From Flavobacterium sp. LHD-85 (GTDB lineage: Bacteria > Bacteroidota > Bacteroidia > Flavobacteriales > Flavobacteriaceae), in the NCBI RefSeq assembly GCF_030929595.1, contig NZ_JAVFVR010000001.1, forward strand, positions 248,001-312,000: a stretch of 64,000 nucleotides of DNA, read 5' to 3'. The notes beneath the pieces were generated by a model that worked only from the letters and a program-made list of their open reading frames with translations, was not told the DNA's origin and searched no databases. The translations under genes were made by a program, and so were the position numbers. Position 1 is the stretch's first letter. Every line of letters begins with the position of its first letter. Of the stretch, positions 8,824-16,308 are shown in pieces.

Positions 8824-9482
8824 TATAGGTAAGATTTTACAATTTTATGAATCGTTTGTCCTAAAAATGTATCATCTGTTGGATCTCCAATTGCACTAAA
8901 TTTCCATTCTCCATTGCGTTTGTACAATTTCGCCATAATAATGGAACGCTTATTTACGTATTGACTTTCTGCGGCTACATTATAAGAAGCAAACTCAGAA
9001 ACTACTCTTGTTGGAGTTCCTTCGTACATTCTGATTTTTGCATAAGGAATCTGAGAGAAATCCTCTTTGCCTGCATTATTTAAAAAGAAAAATATCTGAC
9101 TTACTTTAGCATCAACTTTAGAAAGGTCAACAGTAATAATTTCATTATCCAAACCATCGTCTCCACCCGTATCTCCTGCAAGATCATCTCCAGTATGTTT
9201 TAAAGCACCATCAGCACTTACAAGTTTTCCTTTTGGCAAACCAAATTGCTGTAATACTTCTACTCTATACAAAGGAGAATATAAATGATCGCATAATTTA
9301 TTTTGATCATCAATTAAAACACAGCTTAAATCTAAGTCAATGTCTATTACATTTTTTGATAAGCCTAAGAAACCTTTTGTTTCAATTGCTCCCCAGTTTA
9401 CTCCAATACAGAAGTTGGTTAATGTTTCACCCGTTGTTTTTCTTAAATCAATTTTTTGACCTTTGGTTAAGTTAATTGCCAT
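8823..9482 (-). CDS. TerD family protein (long subtype)
   Basis: 219 residues, starting MAINLTKGQKIDL like all five TerD paralogues here. TerD domains are beta sandwiches that bind calcium through aspartates. Seen here are IDIDLDLS in the first acidic loop (the usual DLDAS is altered) and GDDLAG..GGDDGLDNE in the second. It belongs with the gene at 12157 in a longer subtype (GVNWGAIE.KGF near residues 27-39), distinct from the 183-191 residue subtype. It follows the short-subtype gene at 9501 by 18 bases, repeating a short-long pair seen at 12776/12157. Confidence 0.93.
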   Translation of the reverse strand: MAINLTKGQKIDLRKTTGETLTNFCIGVNWGAIETKGFLGLSKNVIDIDLDLSCVLIDDQNKLCDHLYSPLYRVEVLQQFGLPKGKLVSADGALKHTGDDLAGDTGGDDGLDNEIITVDLSKVDAKVSQIFFFLNNAGKEDFSQIPYAKIRMYEGTPTRVVSEFASYNVAAESQYVNKRSIIMAKLYKRNGEWKFSAIGDPTDDTFLGQTIHKIVKSYL

Positions 9483-9500
9483 TTGAGTTAATGTTTAAAA

Positions 9501-10052
9501 TTAATTATATTTATTTAAGTAATCTTGTAAACCGCCTTTCATTCCAATTCCAACAGCTTCAAATTTCCACTCATCATTCCTTTTATAAATTCTTCCAAAC
9601 TCTACAGCAGTTTCTATAGAAAAATCTTCATCAAGTTCATACTTTACTAACTCTACGTTAGATTCGTCTAAAATTCTAATAAATGAATTTCTGATCTGCC
9701 CAAAATTTTGTCTTTTTGTGTCTGCATGATGAATTGTAACCACAAAACAGATTTCAAAAACATCTGGAGAAATTTTAGACAAATCGATATAAATTTTTTC
9801 ATCATCTCCGTCACCATCTCCGGTTAAATTATCTCCTACATGAGCAACCGCCTGATCTGGAGATTTTAAATTATTGTAATAAATAAAATGATTGTCATTT
9901 GGAATTTTTCCATTTGCACCAACTAAAAAAACCGAAGCGTCCAAATCAAAACTCGATCCAGTGTTGCTTGAATTGCTATCCCATCCTAATCCTACTGTAA
10001 ATTTAGGAGCAGCTATACTTTGTCTCTGCCCTTTTTCTAAGTTAATTGCCAT
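9501..10052 (-). CDS. TerD family protein (short subtype)
   Basis: 183 residues: MAINLEKGQRQSI, then GLGWDSN, the calcium loop FDLDASVF near residue 35, and the acidic loop GDNLTGDGDGDDE near residues 75-87. The C-terminal part (FGRIYKRNDEWKFEAVG) is conserved in every copy. Likely binds two calcium ions and assembles with TelA- and vWA-type proteins. It forms a short-long TerD pair with the gene downstream. Confidence 0.95.
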   Translation of the reverse strand: MAINLEKGQRQSIAAPKFTVGLGWDSNSSNTGSSFDLDASVFLVGANGKIPNDNHFIYYNNLKSPDQAVAHVGDNLTGDGDGDDEKIYIDLSKISPDVFEICFVVTIHHADTKRQNFGQIRNSFIRILDESNVELVKYELDEDFSIETAVEFGRIYKRNDEWKFEAVGIGMKGGLQDYLNKYN

Positions 10053-10061
10053 TTTATTTTT

Positions 10062-11027
10062 TTAATTAATATTAATATTTAACATTGTTTTTAAGATATT
10101 TGTCTGTTCATCAACATTCTGTAATTCGTCCAGAAAATCAACTGATGAAATCTTTTCATGATATTCTTGCAACACTTCCAATACATTTTCTGGCAATGTT
10201 GTTTTTATGGTACTGAGCTCATTTTTAAGTTCAGCATTTTTATTTTTAAGTCCTTTTATAATAATTTGTTTTGAAGAATCATTTTTAGAAAGATCAATTC
10301 CTTTCACTGCTTCTTCATTTAGAAAATAGAATGCTTTTTCGTTTGCGACAAAAACAAATTTATCGTTAGAATCCCTAAACTCATAAATTTCTATTATCTC
10401 ATTGTTACAAACCAATCCGCAAGAGAACTTAATTTTAAAATTCAAAATATTTAACCGTCCTAAAAGTTTTCTTTCAAATTTAGCATGTGCATTTTCATAA
10501 ACACTTTTGTTAAACTGCGAAAGCTTTTCGTATTGATCGATTGTTATCTCTCTGTAATATTCTGCCTGAATGCTTTGTGAAAAAGTCAAATAATCATTCC
10601 AGTTAAAAAAAACATCTTTGTCTGAAACAAATAACTGATAGAGTTCTTCTATCTTCCTTGACATATTCTGTGCATGCAATTGCAGTTGTTTTGCCAGTTT
10701 TGTTTCTCCAATTTCTTGTTTTAGCTTTGATAAAATATCTTCGTTTATATATATTTCATCCGAAATCAAAACATACTGCTGTTCTTTTGATTTTTTAATT
10801 TTTTGAAACAACGCTATAAGACTATCTGTATACTGAATATGAAACAATTCCAGTTTATTTATATCCAATATTCGGTTATTTTGAAAGAGCGTATGAATGA
10901 TTTTTGTCCGTACCAAAACCCCGACAAGATCCTTGTGATTAAAGAAATTGGCTAGCAATTCTAAAATCACAAGTTTTCTATTACTTTCTTTTATTATCTG
11001 AAGATATCTATCCTCTTCTTCTTGCAT
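10062..11027 (-). CDS. Uncharacterised helical ter-operon protein
   Basis: 321 residues, no recognised domain. Almost entirely predicted helical, with no signal peptide or membrane segment. Residues about 1-180 are rich in Leu/Ile/Lys/Glu heptad-like stretches; 195-245 could be a small beta-rich insert (FSCGLVCNNEIIEIYEFRDSNDKFVFVAN); 260-321 is again helical. It sits between the TelA gene and a TerD pair, 9 bases before the next gene, so it is probably a partner of TelA. I find nothing that gives it an enzymatic role. Confidence 0.7.
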   Translation of the reverse strand: MQEEEDRYLQIIKESNRKLVILELLANFFNHKDLVGVLVRTKIIHTLFQNNRILDINKLELFHIQYTDSLIALFQKIKKSKEQQYVLISDEIYINEDILSKLKQEIGETKLAKQLQLHAQNMSRKIEELYQLFVSDKDVFFNWNDYLTFSQSIQAEYYREITIDQYEKLSQFNKSVYENAHAKFERKLLGRLNILNFKIKFSCGLVCNNEIIEIYEFRDSNDKFVFVANEKAFYFLNEEAVKGIDLSKNDSSKQIIIKGLKNKNAELKNELSTIKTTLPENVLEVLQEYHEKISSVDFLDELQNVDEQTNILKTMLNININ

Positions 11028-11064
11028 TTATGTTGTTTCAAAAAAAATTTATTCTCTCAATAGT

Positions 11065-12150
11065 CTAGCTAACAACGCCTTTTTTCAATTCTTGCTCAAG
11101 GCTTTGTAAACCTGCATCAAGCTGTCTTCTGGTTTCTGTACCTTGCTCGTGAATTTGTTTCACTTCTGTCAGAGTATCAATTAAAGATTTTGTTGTCATT
11201 TTTAGAGTTTCAAGAGAAACGATTGTGTTTTCATTTTCTTTAGCCACTTCGATACTATTTTGTTTTAGCATTTCTGCATTTTTCTGTAAAATAGTATTTG
11301 TAGTTTCTGACACTCTTCTCTGTACTTCAATATTCTGTTTTTGTCTTTGTAAAGCAACCGCCAGTGTTAATTGATTTTTCCAAACCGGCAATGTTGTAGT
11401 CAAAATTGACTGTGCTTTCTCTGCAATTGAAGTATTGTTGTTTTGAACTACTCGAATTTGCGCCAAAGATTGCAACAAAATAAAACGTACAATTTTCATA
11501 TCGGCAAGACGCTTGTCTAATCGATTTATGAAAGTTCTTTTGTCAGAAATCTGATAATCCTGATATTGTGCACTGTTTCCTTCCATTACTGCCAGTTCTT
11601 CGTTTAGTTCTTTAAAACGAATTTGTCCTGCAATAATATGTTTTTCCATTTCTTTGATAAGATTCACATTACCGTCAAACATTGTTTGAAGCGCACTGTT
11701 GTCTTTCACAGAATTGATCATTCCTGCTTTCACTTTATTACTGATTTTTTCAATATTTACAGTAATTCTGTCATATTCCTGGAATAACTTTTTTACATCA
11801 GTAATCAGTTTGTTAAGTAATGGAATTTTTGATAGAAATCTTTTAAATGGACTTTGTTCTAACTGATCAACATCTACATAATTTAGTTCTGTCAATAAAT
11901 CATTAATCAGAGTTCCAACTTCTCCTGAATTGTAAGTTCTTACATTTGTTAAAAAAGTATCACTTTGTTTAGCTATAGAATTTTGAATATCAGCACCATA
12001 ATTAAGAATTGAATTGACATCATTCTCATTCAATTGGTTCGAAATACTCTTATAACTATTTACTTCTGCTTCGGTAATTGAAGTTAAATTTACATTTCCG
12101 TCTTTATCAATCAAAGCAGTATTCTCTTGAGTAACTAATTGATTTTCCAT
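11065..12150 (-). CDS. Toxic anion resistance protein, TelA family
   Basis: 361 residues, matching the TelA family in length and pattern: a polar N-terminal 60 residues, then long helices (QSPFKRFLSKIPLLNKLITDVKKLFQEYDRITVNIEKISNKV) and a central stretch of heptads (DKRLADMKIVRFILLQSLAQIRVVQNNN) ending in LPVWKNQLTLAVALQRQK, which is characteristic of the family. Cytoplasmic, all-helical, probably a coiled-coil scaffold. TelA proteins are tied to tellurite and cell-envelope stress resistance; the mechanism is not known. Lies between a TerD pair upstream and the 321-residue gene downstream. Confidence 0.93.
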   Translation of the reverse strand: MENQLVTQENTALIDKDGNVNLTSITEAEVNSYKSISNQLNENDVNSILNYGADIQNSIAKQSDTFLTNVRTYNSGEVGTLINDLLTELNYVDVDQLEQSPFKRFLSKIPLLNKLITDVKKLFQEYDRITVNIEKISNKVKAGMINSVKDNSALQTMFDGNVNLIKEMEKHIIAGQIRFKELNEELAVMEGNSAQYQDYQISDKRTFINRLDKRLADMKIVRFILLQSLAQIRVVQNNNTSIAEKAQSILTTTLPVWKNQLTLAVALQRQKQNIEVQRRVSETTNTILQKNAEMLKQNSIEVAKENENTIVSLETLKMTTKSLIDTLTEVKQIHEQGTETRRQLDAGLQSLEQELKKGVVS

Positions 12151-12156
12151 AAATTT

Positions 12157-12765
12157 TTATAGATAATTCTCTTGAATTGTAACAATTGTTTGTTCTAGTT
12201 TTTTATCGTTTGTTGGCACACCAACTGCGCTAAACTTCCAATCGTCGTTTCTTTTATAAAAAACTCCTAAAACCATAGATACATTACCCGCAAAAGAAGC
12301 ATCGTTTGCAACATCATAACGTGCGAATTCCTGACTTACACGCGTTGGAGTTCCTTCATATATTCTGATAGAAGCAAAAGGAATATCTTTAAAATCCTGA
12401 CCTCTAAAACTATTTATAAAAAATGCAACATGACTTGCCGAAGGCGTTAACTGAGAAAAATCTAAAGTAATTACTTCGTTATCCAGACCGTCGTCACCGC
12501 TTAAATCTCCAGTTAAATCATCTCCGCTGTGTTTGATTGCACGGTCACTAGAGATTAAATTTCTAAAATTTACAGAATCAATATGATTTTTTTTATCATC
12601 ATAAACTGCACAGCTAGCATCTAAATCTACTGCTTCTTTTTTTGTGCCGAAGAATCCTTTTTTCTCAATTGCTCCCCAATTTACACCTACACAAATATTT
12701 ACTAATTTTGAACCGTTACTTTTTTCAAGATTAATACGTTGTCCTTTTTCTAAATTAATTGCCAT
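12157..12765 (-). CDS. TerD family protein (long subtype)
   Basis: 202 residues. Long-subtype TerD: MAINLEKGQRINLEKS, GVNWGAIEKKGFFGTKK, then an intact VDLDAS calcium loop and GDDLTGDLSGDDGLDNE in the second loop. Closely resembles the gene at 8823, but with the first loop intact (DLDAS where the other reads DLDLS). Begins 10 bases after the short-subtype gene at 12776, the first of two short-long pairs. Role as calcium-binding stress protein is from family knowledge. Confidence 0.95.
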   Translation of the reverse strand: MAINLEKGQRINLEKSNGSKLVNICVGVNWGAIEKKGFFGTKKEAVDLDASCAVYDDKKNHIDSVNFRNLISSDRAIKHSGDDLTGDLSGDDGLDNEVITLDFSQLTPSASHVAFFINSFRGQDFKDIPFASIRIYEGTPTRVSQEFARYDVANDASFAGNVSMVLGVFYKRNDDWKFSAVGVPTNDKKLEQTIVTIQENYL

Positions 12766-12775
12766 CTTTACTATC

Positions 12776-13330
12776 TTAGTTATATTTATTTAAATAATCT
12801 TCTAATCCGCCTTTCATTCCAACACCCATCGCTTCAAATTTCCATTGACCGTCTTTGTCGTAAATTCTTCCGAATTCAACAGCAGTTTCAATCGAGAAAT
12901 CTTCTTCTAATTCGTACTTAACCATTTCAGCATTGTTAGAGTCGTCAACAATACGAATGAACGAATTACGAACTTGTCCAAAATTTTGTTTTCTTCCCTC
13001 AGCATCATGAATGGTAACAACAATACAAATTTCTTTAACAGCACTATTAATCTTAGTTAAGTCTATTTTAATTTGCTCATCATCGCCATCTCCATCACCT
13101 GTTAAGTTATCTCCTGTATGAATAACAGACTCGTCCGGAGCTTTTAGGTTATTGTAAAAGATAAAATGAGAATCAGATAATATTTTACCATTTGCACCAA
13201 CAATAAAAGCCGAAGCATCAAGATCGAAACTAGAACCTGTGCTGCTGTTATTGGTATCCCATCCTAAACCAATTGTAAATTTGGGTGCATTTATGTTTTC
13301 TCTTTGTCCTTTTTGCAAATTAATAGCCAT
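12776..13330 (-). CDS. TerD family protein (short subtype)
   Basis: 184 residues: MAINLQKGQRENI, GLGWDTNNSSTGSSFDLDASAF with both calcium-site aspartates, GDNLTGDGDGDDE, and the C-terminal KFEAMGVGMKGGLEDYLNKYN. It is very similar along its whole length to the protein at 9501, which ends in MKGGLQDYLNKYN, so the two pairs arose by duplication. Lies 3 bases downstream of the phosphoribosyltransferase gene, a coupling that joins the nucleotide-chemistry genes to the TerD genes. Confidence 0.95.
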   Translation of the reverse strand: MAINLQKGQRENINAPKFTIGLGWDTNNSSTGSSFDLDASAFIVGANGKILSDSHFIFYNNLKAPDESVIHTGDNLTGDGDGDDEQIKIDLTKINSAVKEICIVVTIHDAEGRKQNFGQVRNSFIRIVDDSNNAEMVKYELEEDFSIETAVEFGRIYDKDGQWKFEAMGVGMKGGLEDYLNKYN

Positions 13331-13333
13331 AAT

Positions 13334-14140
13334 CTAATCTATTTTTATTACGTTAATATTGTTTTTGTATTCTAAAATCTGATGATAATTATTACTTATC
13401 GCAAGGTGAAATAGTTCATTGCTTTTTTTTCTGGAAATATTAGAAATTAAATAAGCAAACTGTTTATCATCAAGACTTAATATAAATTTCACAATTCTAG
13501 TATTGTACTGAAAATCGTCGCTATTGATAATAGAAACTATATCTTCTACATTTTTAACCGCAAAGTAATTATAATGATTTTCAATTTTTGGATGAATTTC
13601 TTTGTTTGTCAGCTCTGCGTAGTAAACAAAAAGAAAATCTCCGTTAACATTATATTGGTCTAGAATTTTATTCACTGTATGTTCGTGGCTTCCTGTTATT
13701 TTAATGTCATCTACAAAAATGCATAGCTTTCCTTCAACAAAATTGCGATCTATGTAATAGGTATCATTTGATATCAATTTTACTCTTTGTTCAAAATCTA
13801 AGTTGCCATAATCAGTAACATAAGTCTGATTTCTATAAATTTTAGATTCGATACAGGCTTTTTTACCATTCCTAAATAAAAAGCTATTTAGCTCCTTTTT
13901 GAAATAGTAGCATAGAAAATTTGATGCTGTGGGAATAGATAAATAAGGACTTGGCAGAATAACAATATCTTTATCAGATAATAGTAAGTCTCTATTTTCT
14001 TCGGCAAATCCATCGAAAAGGTCTTCTGCAAATTTCTCTGCATAGAATTTATCTCCAAATTTAAATCTGCTGTATTCTGCTTCTTCAAAAGGACAACTGT
14101 CCTGGTCAGTAATTTTATGTAAGCTGTAACTTTTGTTCAC
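13334..14140 (-). CDS. Phosphoribosyltransferase-like protein of ter operons
   Basis: 268 residues. A type I phosphoribosyltransferase signature is seen at residues 144-154 (VDDIKITGSHE), where two acidic residues plus a TG pair contact PRPP. Upstream, ILPSPYLSIPTAS (about 61-73) may be the PPi loop. The C-terminal 90 residues are not part of the core fold. Such enzymes are a known, mostly untested element of ter gene clusters, where they are thought to make a nucleoside-like metabolite together with HAD phosphatases and ATP-grasp ligases; neither an ATP-grasp gene nor the other usual partners are present here. It lies 2 bases after the HAD gene. The substrate is unknown. Confidence 0.78.
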   Translation of the reverse strand: MNKSYSLHKITDQDSCPFEEAEYSRFKFGDKFYAEKFAEDLFDGFAEENRDLLLSDKDIVILPSPYLSIPTASNFLCYYFKKELNSFLFRNGKKACIESKIYRNQTYVTDYGNLDFEQRVKLISNDTYYIDRNFVEGKLCIFVDDIKITGSHEHTVNKILDQYNVNGDFLFVYYAELTNKEIHPKIENHYNYFAVKNVEDIVSIINSDDFQYNTRIVKFILSLDDKQFAYLISNISRKKSNELFHLAISNNYHQILEYKNNINVIKID

Positions 14141-14142
14141 TT

Positions 14143-14808
14143 TTATATTTTTAGTAGATGTGCATTAAAACCAAATTGCATTGCCCCATTGTAATCTGCA
14201 ATACCATTATCTCCTATATGCAAAACATCCTTTTTATCTATCTTTTTATATTTATTGACTTCATCGAATACTAACTGAAAAATAGCCTTATTTGGCTTTG
14301 AGAACCCTACTTCATCAGAATAAATTTGAAATTTGAAATATTCTGCTAAATCATAATACTCTAGTAATTTTCTTAAAACCTTTCCTTTTATAAATGCGGT
14401 ATTGCTCAAAATACTAATTGATTTATCCTGATTTGTAATCTCTTTAAATACTTTCTGTATATCAGGATAAATTAAAACAGGCTTGTAGTTCAAAAACAAT
14501 TCTTCTGTCTGTTTATAGAACTCAAATAAACGATTTGTGTCATTCTTTTCAAGATCAACATCTAAAGCTGATAAAATGAGGTAATATATTTCGTAAGTAT
14601 CAATGTTTGATCCTGTTTTTTCGTTAATACTATTACATAAAACATCGTAATACCTTACTACTTCGTTTACTTTGCCAATTCCGTGTCCTATTTCAAAAAA
14701 TTCCTTAAATAATAAGTTTCTTTTTTGTTTAAATTCTGGATTTGATTTTATTAATGTAAGCCACAAATCAAAAGAAAGATGGCTGTAATTTTGATAATTA
14801 ATTTTCAA
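14143..14808 (-). CDS. HAD superfamily hydrolase-like protein, DxW variant
   Basis: 221 residues with the HAD landmarks: motif I FDLWLTL (D14), motif II LSNT, motif III Lys in GFSKPNKAIF, motif IV GDNGIADYNGA. The second motif I aspartate, the proton donor of phosphatases, is Trp at position 16 (D14-L-W16). Dehalogenases also lack that aspartate but usually have Tyr. So this may be a non-phosphatase, a slow enzyme or a binding protein. Starts at 14808 with ATG; 66 bases separate it from the TerD gene upstream. It is coupled to the phosphoribosyltransferase gene (2-base gap). Confidence 0.85.
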   Translation of the reverse strand: MKINYQNYSHLSFDLWLTLIKSNPEFKQKRNLLFKEFFEIGHGIGKVNEVVRYYDVLCNSINEKTGSNIDTYEIYYLILSALDVDLEKNDTNRLFEFYKQTEELFLNYKPVLIYPDIQKVFKEITNQDKSISILSNTAFIKGKVLRKLLEYYDLAEYFKFQIYSDEVGFSKPNKAIFQLVFDEVNKYKKIDKKDVLHIGDNGIADYNGAMQFGFNAHLLKI

Positions 14809-14874
14809 ACTTTTACATTTAAAACTTGCGTTGTGAACTAGAAAAATTCGCTAGCAATTGTGATTAAAGAAATT

Positions 14875-15450
14875 CTATTTTATAATTTCGCCTGAGTAAT
14901 ATTTCTCCAGAAAATAGCTTAGATCTGCTCTGTAACCGATTCCTGAAGCTTCAAACTTCCAGTTGCCATTACGTTTATATAATCTTCCAAATTCGACACC
15001 CGTTTCAATAGAGAAATCTTCGCCTAATTCATATTTAGCGATTTCTTGCCCATTTTCATCATTAACAATTCTGATATATGAATTTCTAACCTGACCAAAA
15101 TTTTGTTTTCTTCTTTCAAAATCTTCAATAGTTACTACAAAAAGAATCTCCTCCACCGTAGGTTCGATCTTACTTAAATCGACTTTTATAGCTTCATCGT
15201 CATCACCATCACTATTTCCGCCAGTAGGATCATCTCCGGTATGTGCTAATGCACCATCAGGCGACGACAAATTATTATAAAAAACAAAGTAATTTTCTCC
15301 TAGAAGTTTTCTATTTGCATTAATCATGATTGCAGAAGCATCTAAATCAAAATCATGGCCAGTACCTTCATTTGGATCCCAACCTAATCCAACTGTAATA
15401 TTAGATAGTCCGATATCTATTTTTTGTCCCTTTTGTAAATTTATAGCCAT
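14875..15450 (-). CDS. TerD family protein (short subtype), first gene of the ter operon
   Basis: 191 residues: MAINLQKGQKIDIGLSN, GLGWDPNEGTGHDFDLDASAI, GDDPTGGNSDGDDDEAI, and FGRLYKRNGNWKFEASG. The second acidic loop is longer by a few residues than in the other short copies. It has its own C-terminal tail (SYFLEKYYSGEIIK). It is the promoter-proximal gene of an 18-gene run on the minus strand; a dyad symmetry sits 61 bases upstream of its ATG (15511-15528). No TAnnTTTG promoter match is seen upstream, so the operon may use a different sigma factor. Confidence 0.94.
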   Translation of the reverse strand: MAINLQKGQKIDIGLSNITVGLGWDPNEGTGHDFDLDASAIMINANRKLLGENYFVFYNNLSSPDGALAHTGDDPTGGNSDGDDDEAIKVDLSKIEPTVEEILFVVTIEDFERRKQNFGQVRNSYIRIVNDENGQEIAKYELGEDFSIETGVEFGRLYKRNGNWKFEASGIGYRADLSYFLEKYYSGEIIK

Positions 15451-15825
15451 TGCGACATTTTATTTTTAAAAATTAGCCTACACAATGATAAAAAAAGAAA
15501 ATCACTAAAATTTACGGGATTCCGTAAAAGAGGAAAATATTTATCAAAAAACACAATAAAACGAATAAATTGATATTCAATTAATACTTTCCTAATGCTA
15601 ATCTTACTCACCTAAATGTTAAGATAATTTCAAATATTATTCTTTTACTGGCAACTCTTTTTCGCTGCATATCAAAAAAGAAACTAACAAGGTTATAAAT
15701 TAAAAGTGATGACAGAGACCTCAAAAAGACAAAATTCTAATAAAATAAGTTTTTTTACACAATCAAACCGTAACAAGCTTGGCACGTAGTCGCAATAAAT
15801 AATTACAAAAGGAGTCAAAAATCAT
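15451..15825. other. Divergent control region of ter operon and DUF983 gene
   Basis: About 375 bases between the ter operon start and the DUF983 promoter, with no believable reading frame. It is AT-rich and holds the 15511-15528 dyad. I found no TAnnTTTG box on the minus strand. A TTGGCACG stretch near 15779 resembles a sigma-54 -24 element but its partner is one base out of register. Confidence 0.5.
15511..15528. promoter_or_regulatory. Dyad symmetry upstream of the ter operon (candidate operator)
   Basis: TTTACGG-GATT-CCGTAAA, seven-base perfect arms with a four-base centre, 61 bases before the first TerD start codon. It is GC-richer than its surroundings, which argues against chance in AT-rich DNA. 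Could bind the unknown ter-operon regulator or form a leader hairpin. Confidence 0.45.
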
Positions 15826-15833
15826 TATCTTTG
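15826..15833 (+). promoter_or_regulatory. Promoter -7 box (TATCTTTG) for the DUF983 gene
   Basis: TATCTTTG fits the Bacteroidetes TAnnTTTG consensus, about 92 bases before the ATG at 15925. Confidence 0.6.
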
Positions 15834-15924
15834 CAGAAGTAATTTCTTCTATACTATTCAATACAAAGTAATTATTCAATCAAGTCTTTTTTTGATTAAT
15901 CAAATAAAAACATCAAGTACAATA

Positions 15925-16308
15925 ATGTTAAAAAAAGGATCGAAACTAAATAGCATAATAACAGGAAGTTGTCCAAAATGCCAAAAAGAAAGCATGTATG
16001 AAGACACAAATCCGCTTCATTTAAGTAAAGTTCTGAAAATGAATGAGCATTGCAGCCACTGCGGGTTCAAATACCAAATTGAACCTTCTTTTTTTTATGG
16101 CGCTATGTATGTTAGTTATGGATTAAATGTTGCGGTTGGAATTGCAGCTTTTATTGTTTCTTTTGTGTTTTTTAGCGCAACTATAGAACAATCTTTTATT
16201 GCAATTATTCTAACATTAGTTATTTTGTTTCCTTTTGTGTTACGCCTTTCAAGAAACTTATACATTAATATGTTTGTTTCTTATGATCCTAAGGCTGGCC
16301 AAAAGTAA
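15925..16308 (+). CDS. DUF983 family membrane protein
   Basis: 127 residues from the ATG at 15925; a TTG 33 bases upstream would add 11 residues unlike the family, so I prefer the ATG. Begins MLKKGSKLNSIITGSCPKCQK; two cysteine pairs (CPKC and CSHC, about 30 residues apart) form a zinc ribbon. Two hydrophobic segments follow (about residues 50-75 and 80-100). DUF983 proteins are small membrane proteins of unknown function. Convergent with the flavoenzyme gene, with a 20-base overlap of the two 3' ends. Confidence 0.85.
   Translation: MLKKGSKLNSIITGSCPKCQKESMYEDTNPLHLSKVLKMNEHCSHCGFKYQIEPSFFYGAMYVSYGLNVAVGIAAFIVSFVFFSATIEQSFIAIILTLVILFPFVLRLSRNLYINMFVSYDPKAGQK

Noticed and set aside
15779..15797. 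TTGGCACG...CGCAA as a sigma-54 promoter before the DUF983 gene
   Set aside because: The GG and GC are nine bases apart; sigma-54 needs ten. A normal TAnnTTTG box is closer to the gene.
15892..15924. TTG start for the DUF983 gene, adding 11 residues
   Set aside because: The ATG at 15925 gives the usual start of the family; the extra residues have no family-like character.
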